This document shows, piece after piece, positions 60,562-64,000 of a DNA stretch of 64,000 nt; position 1 is the stretch's first letter, and the number at the start of each line of letters is the position of its first letter. A program made the translations under genes and the position numbers. The notes beneath the pieces are model-generated. The model ran no database searches. It saw only the letters and a list, made by a program, of their open reading frames with translations, and was not told where the DNA came from. The stretch is from Pseudophaeobacter sp. (lineage in GTDB: Bacteria > Pseudomonadota > Alphaproteobacteria > Rhodobacterales > Rhodobacteraceae), in assembly GCA_027019165.1 (NCBI GenBank), contig JALUXC010000017.1:248001-312000 (forward strand). Reading direction: 5' to 3'.

Positions 60562-63500
60562 ATGGATATCGCACGCGGCTCAATCGAAAAGCCACTCTAC
60601 ACTTGGCTGATCATGTTGATTGCCCTCTTCGGGGGGATCTGGGGCTTCCTGTCGCTTGGGCGGCTTGAAGACCCTGCCTTTACCATCAAACAGGCGGTGA
60701 TCGTCACTCAGTACCCCGGCGCCACGGCAGAACAGGTCGCCTTGGAAGTGTCTGAACCTTTGGAGTCGGCCATTCAGAAAATGGCTGAGGTGGACATCAT
60801 CACATCGATCAACCAGCCTGGGAAATCGCTGATCGAGGTCGAGATCAAATCGACCTATGATGGCACCGAATTGCCGGTTGTCTGGACAAAACTGCGGGCC
60901 AAGATACGCGATGCCTCCAGATCCTTGCCGGATGGCACCAGCACCCCCTACGTGAACGACTCATTTGGCGATGTGTTCGGTCTGTTCTATGCGGTGACTG
61001 CCGAAGGCTTCACGGACGCCGAGAAACATGAGCTTGCAACCTTTCTGAGGCGCGAGTTGCTTACGGTCGACGGCGTTGCAGATGTCGACGTCGCGGGCCT
61101 GCCGGATGAGGCGATCTATGTGGAGCCGGATCTTGCGGTTTCGGTCAACCTCAACGTTCCCATGACGGCAATCGCCAGTGCCATTGCAACCTCGAATTCG
61201 GTGCGTGAGGCAGGCAAGCTTGATGCCGGGGAGACGGACACGCGCCTGATCGCACCGGACGGCTCTGACAGCGTGTCGGAAATTGCTGGCCTGTCGGTCG
61301 GGGTTCAGGGTGAGGTGATCAACGTTGTCGACATGGCCAAGGTCCATCGGGGGCGGATCGCTGATCCGAGCCTGATCGTGCGATACAATGGCACCGAAGC
61401 CTTTACCTTGGGAGTTGCCGGTATTGCCTCTGAAAACATCGTCGATGTGGGGAACAACGTTGATGCGAAACTGGCGCAGCTGGACAGCGAAATCCCCTAT
61501 GGCGTAACCCTCCAGCCGATCTATCAGCAACATGTTGTGGTGGATCAGGCCTCGAACGACTTTCTGGTGAACCTTGCCATGTCAGTCGCCATCGTTGTTG
61601 TCGTTCTGGGGCTGTTCATGGGGCTGCGGGCGGCGGTTGTGGTTGGGGTCACCCTGCTTCTGACCGTGGTGGGTACGCTTTTGTTCATGAACCTCTTCAG
61701 CATTGAAATGGAGCGCATCTCGCTGGGCGCCCTGATCATTGCCATGGGCATGCTGGTGGACAATGCCATCGTTGTGGCAGAAGGCATGCAGATCGCCATG
61801 CTGCGCGGCAAATCCTCTCGTGATGCCGCAGAAGAGGCGGCAAGCAAAACCCAGATCCCGCTTTTGGGGGCGACCGTCATTGGGATCATGGCCTTTGCCG
61901 GCATCGGCCTGAGCCCGGATGCGACCGGGGAATTCATGTTCTCGCTGTTCGCGGTCATCGGGATTTCGCTGCTGTTGAGCTGGATTTTGGCGCTGACTGC
62001 GACACCGCTTTTGGGGCACTATTTCTTCAAAGTCGGCACAGGCGGCGGAGGCGACGAATACGGCGGACTGATCTTCCGGGCCTATGGCGCCATCCTGCGC
62101 CTGGCGCTGAAGCTACGTTGGCTTGTGGTTGTAGGGTTGGTGGTGCTGACGGCGGCCTGCTATGTGGGCTTTGGCCAAGTGAAGCAGGCTTTCTTCCCGG
62201 ATTCCAATACGCCTTTGTTCTTTGCCCACCTCAAGCTGCCGCAGGGGACATCAATCGACACAACCTCCCGGCAGCTCAGCGTGATCGAGGACTGGCTGTC
62301 AAAGCGGGATGATGTGGTCTCGACCTCAGCATTCGTGGGACAGGGGGCCACCCGCTTCATGCTGACCTATTCGGCTGAGAAAGCGAATCCAAGCTACGGG
62401 CATCTGATCATTCGGGCGCCCAGCCTGGAGGCGATTCCAGCTTTGCAGGCGGATCTCGAGGCCTTTGGAGCAGAGGCCCTGCCAGAAGCTGAATTCCGCA
62501 CCAAACGGCTGGTCTTTGGCCCGGGCGGCGGCGATCCGATCCAGGTGCGTTTTTCGGGCCCGGATCCAAAGGTGCTGCGCCAGCTTGGCGAAGAGGCCAT
62601 GGCCCGTCTCAAGCAAAGCTCGGACGATATCCTGAGCGTGCGTCACAACTGGCGAGAGCAGGAACTTGTCCTGCAACCCATCTACGCAACAGACCGTGCT
62701 CAGACCGCCGGTATCGCGCGGGAGGATATCGCGGATGCCATGCAGTTTGCCACCGATGGGATCACTGCGGGTGTCTTCCGCGAGCGGGACCGCCTGATCC
62801 CGATCATCATTCGCCGTTCTCCAGACGATCACTCCAACATCATGGATCAGCTGGTGTTCTCATCCTCGTCGGGAGGTTTCTTGCCTTTGGAGCAGATGAT
62901 CGATGGGGTCGATGTTCAGGTTCAAAACACGCTGGTTCATCGCCGCGACCGCGTCTTCACGCTGACCGTTGGAGCTGATATTTCGGCTGATGTGACGGCG
63001 GCCACCGTCTTTGGGCAGATCCAATCCAGTATAGAGAGCATGGAGCTGCCGCTCGGCTATCAGATGGAATGGGGCGGGGAGCATGAAAACTCTGCCGAGG
63101 CAAATGAAAGCCTAGGGGCTCAGTTGCCGGTCTCGTTGTTGATCATGGTGTTGATTTCGGTGCTGCTGTTCAATGCGATCCGCCAGCCGGTGATCATCTG
63201 GCTTCTGGTCCCGATGTCCGTCAACGGTGTGGTGATCGGCCTTTTGGGGTCTGGCATGCCATTCACCTTTACCGCGCTTCTGGGTCTGCTGAGCCTTTCG
63301 GGCATGCTGATCAAGAACGGTATCGTGCTGGTGGAGGAAATCGATCTGGTGCGGGCCGAGGGGCGTCCGCTGCGCAAGGCCATTGTCGAGGCGTCGGTCT
63401 CGCGTCTGCGGCCGGTGATGCTGGCGGCGGTGACAACCATCCTTGGCATGTTGCCGCTCCTTGGTGACGCCTTCTTTGTCTCGATGGCGATCACGATCAT

Positions 63501-63603
63501 GGGTGGTCTGGCCTTTGCAACAATCCTGACCCTTGTTGCTGCGCCGGTCTTCTACCTGATCTTCTTTGCGCGCGATGAAAAACGGGAAGCGGCAGCCGCC
63601 TGA
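60562..63603 (+). CDS. RND family efflux permease
   Basis: This is a 1013-residue, 12-helix RND pump. Its first helix is IEKPLYTWLIMLIALFGGIWG and helices 2-6 include the proton relay segment IIAMGMLVDNAIVVAEG (Asp-Asn pair). Two large periplasmic loops and the second half ISVLLFNAIRQPVIIWLLVPM ... LLSLSGMLIKNGIVLVEEIDLV complete the fold. It is of the HAE/AcrB-like group; the substrate is unknown. ATG 60562 gives the pump-like N-terminus. It ends at a strong terminator. Confidence 0.95.
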   Translation: MDIARGSIEKPLYTWLIMLIALFGGIWGFLSLGRLEDPAFTIKQAVIVTQYPGATAEQVALEVSEPLESAIQKMAEVDIITSINQPGKSLIEVEIKSTYDGTELPVVWTKLRAKIRDASRSLPDGTSTPYVNDSFGDVFGLFYAVTAEGFTDAEKHELATFLRRELLTVDGVADVDVAGLPDEAIYVEPDLAVSVNLNVPMTAIASAIATSNSVREAGKLDAGETDTRLIAPDGSDSVSEIAGLSVGVQGEVINVVDMAKVHRGRIADPSLIVRYNGTEAFTLGVAGIASENIVDVGNNVDAKLAQLDSEIPYGVTLQPIYQQHVVVDQASNDFLVNLAMSVAIVVVVLGLFMGLRAAVVVGVTLLLTVVGTLLFMNLFSIEMERISLGALIIAMGMLVDNAIVVAEGMQIAMLRGKSSRDAAEEAASKTQIPLLGATVIGIMAFAGIGLSPDATGEFMFSLFAVIGISLLLSWILALTATPLLGHYFFKVGTGGGGDEYGGLIFRAYGAILRLALKLRWLVVVGLVVLTAACYVGFGQVKQAFFPDSNTPLFFAHLKLPQGTSIDTTSRQLSVIEDWLSKRDDVVSTSAFVGQGATRFMLTYSAEKANPSYGHLIIRAPSLEAIPALQADLEAFGAEALPEAEFRTKRLVFGPGGGDPIQVRFSGPDPKVLRQLGEEAMARLKQSSDDILSVRHNWREQELVLQPIYATDRAQTAGIAREDIADAMQFATDGITAGVFRERDRLIPIIIRRSPDDHSNIMDQLVFSSSSGGFLPLEQMIDGVDVQVQNTLVHRRDRVFTLTVGADISADVTAATVFGQIQSSIESMELPLGYQMEWGGEHENSAEANESLGAQLPVSLLIMVLISVLLFNAIRQPVIIWLLVPMSVNGVVIGLLGSGMPFTFTALLGLLSLSGMLIKNGIVLVEEIDLVRAEGRPLRKAIVEASVSRLRPVMLAAVTTILGMLPLLGDAFFVSMAITIMGGLAFATILTLVAAPVFYLIFFARDEKREAAAA

Positions 63604-63630
63604 GGGCAGGGAACACGGCTGTTCACTTCG

Positions 63631-63664
63631 AAATGGCCCCGGCGTGTGTCGGGGCCATTTTTTT
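63631..63664 (+). terminator. Terminator of the marR-RND efflux operon
   Basis: AAATGGCCCCG (63631-63641) and CGGGGCCATTT (63650-63660) form an 11-bp stem followed by TTTT. Confidence 0.95.
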
Positions 63665-63679
63665 GACTGCCCCTAGCCT

Positions 63680-63754
63680 TTAGATCAGCGGAACAAAGGG
63701 CACATCACAGGCAGATAGGGCGGCAAGAGCCGCAAGGACAACGAACAGGCGCAT
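63680..63754 (-). CDS. 24-residue lipoprotein
   Basis: ATG 63754 follows AGGGAG (8-base spacing) and runs 24 codons to TAA: MRLFVVLAALAALSAC then DVPFVPLI. It is a full lipobox signal (LSAC) with an eight-residue mature tail. Tiny lipoproteins ending DVPFVP(L/I)I are, in my recollection, found in Rhodobacteraceae. If expressed it gives a diacylated octapeptide; function unknown. It is convergent with the RND operon, 16 bases after its terminator. Confidence 0.65.
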   Translation of the reverse strand: MRLFVVLAALAALSACDVPFVPLI

Positions 63755-63859
63755 TTGGGAAGCTCCCTATGAGGTTGGCACATGGCAGAAGACCGCAAAG
63801 AGAGATCCGGGTCAAATCTCGCGGCTCTCGCATCAGTGTATTTGTCGTTATTAAAAACT

Positions 63860-63881
63860 TATGCAAACAATGGTATGCAAA
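63860..63881. repeat. Short direct repeat TATGCAAA
   Basis: TATGCAAA occurs at 63860-63867 and 63874-63881 (spacing 14) in the A/T-rich spacer before the last gene. It might be an activator site; no other evidence. Confidence 0.25.
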
Positions 63882-63924
63882 TTCCGAGCGTGCGAAGGTT
63901 CATCAACCGGCGAGGGAGATCCCA

Positions 63925-64000
63925 ATGAATCCCAGTAAGCATAAGTGTTTAAGTGTCTCGTTCCTGTCAACTATTCTGCTCTGTGCAGGATCGACGCTCT
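63925..64000 (+). CDS. Secreted protein, 5' part only (cut by window end)
   Basis: A frame begins at ATG 63925 behind GGGAG and stays open to the window end: MNPSKHKCLSVSFLSTILLC and on. The hydrophobic stretch looks like a signal peptide. Nothing more can be said from 25 codons. Confidence 0.5.
   Translation, partial: MNPSKHKCLSVSFLSTILLCAGSTL

Overview
The window reads as chromosomal DNA of an alphaproteobacterium of the family Rhodobacteraceae (Roseobacter group, in the neighbourhood of Phaeobacter, Leisingera or Ruegeria). The grounds are high GC, an F1-only ATP synthase operon (atpHAGDC without F0 genes), an Hsp20 + DUF1150 pair, Hint_2-type proteins, manganese-type pyrophosphatase PpaC, a DUF2161 nuclease-like protein and small proteins typical of this family. 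The genus is inferred from protein character only. I see no tRNA, rRNA, CRISPR array, insertion sequence or prophage.

Layout. 1-7.8 kb: 3' end of a Hint-domain gene, rpsD, a secreted PA14-like protein, a divergent Lrp-type regulator/class V PLP enzyme pair with a palindrome between them, a hisC-tyrA-extensin-like operon and chaC. 7.9-14.8 kb: an envelope block with a MotA/ExbB-like channel, a giant coiled-coil OmpA protein, and convergent clpA coupled to an M23 peptidase. 15-22.9 kb: gloB and a divergent methyltransferase, then atpHAGDC with terminator, an H-type lectin and a lipoprotein. 22.9-31.9 kb: prs, HCCA isomerase + hydrolase, ltaE-ycgN-ribF, MaoC, a HAD phosphatase, a Gly/His-rich secreted protein, ppaC and DUF2161.

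32-34.2 kb: groESL behind a CIRCE operator. 34.3-41.4 kb: DUF3885, a Cys-rich secreted protein, an EamA transporter, an esterase overlapping phnM, purEK, DUF465, and hsp20-DUF1150 behind an RpoH-like promoter. 41.5-46.7 kb: PhzF, two convergent GT10-like glycosyltransferases and a sulfate-activating enzyme with an N-terminal MarR-like DNA-binding domain. 47-56.7 kb: trxB/lrp, a second Hint gene, a 47-residue protein, lgt-midA-pgeF, ubiK, ybjN-proC-csaA, a 2-hydroxyacid dehydrogenase and tdk. 57-64 kb: a CII-like protein, a KAS III-like enzyme, a MarR-controlled RND efflux operon, a 24-residue lipoprotein gene and the start of a secreted protein.

Most of the window is housekeeping. The best leads for something undescribed are: the winged-helix/ATP sulfurylase/APS kinase fusion with palindromes just upstream of its start; an 86-nt multi-hairpin element in the ybjN 5' leader; the proton-channel-like/giant coiled-coil OmpA pair beside clpA and an M23 peptidase; and tandem palindromes between the KAS III gene and the marR-efflux operon. 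All functions are inferred from sequence motifs; no database search was run.
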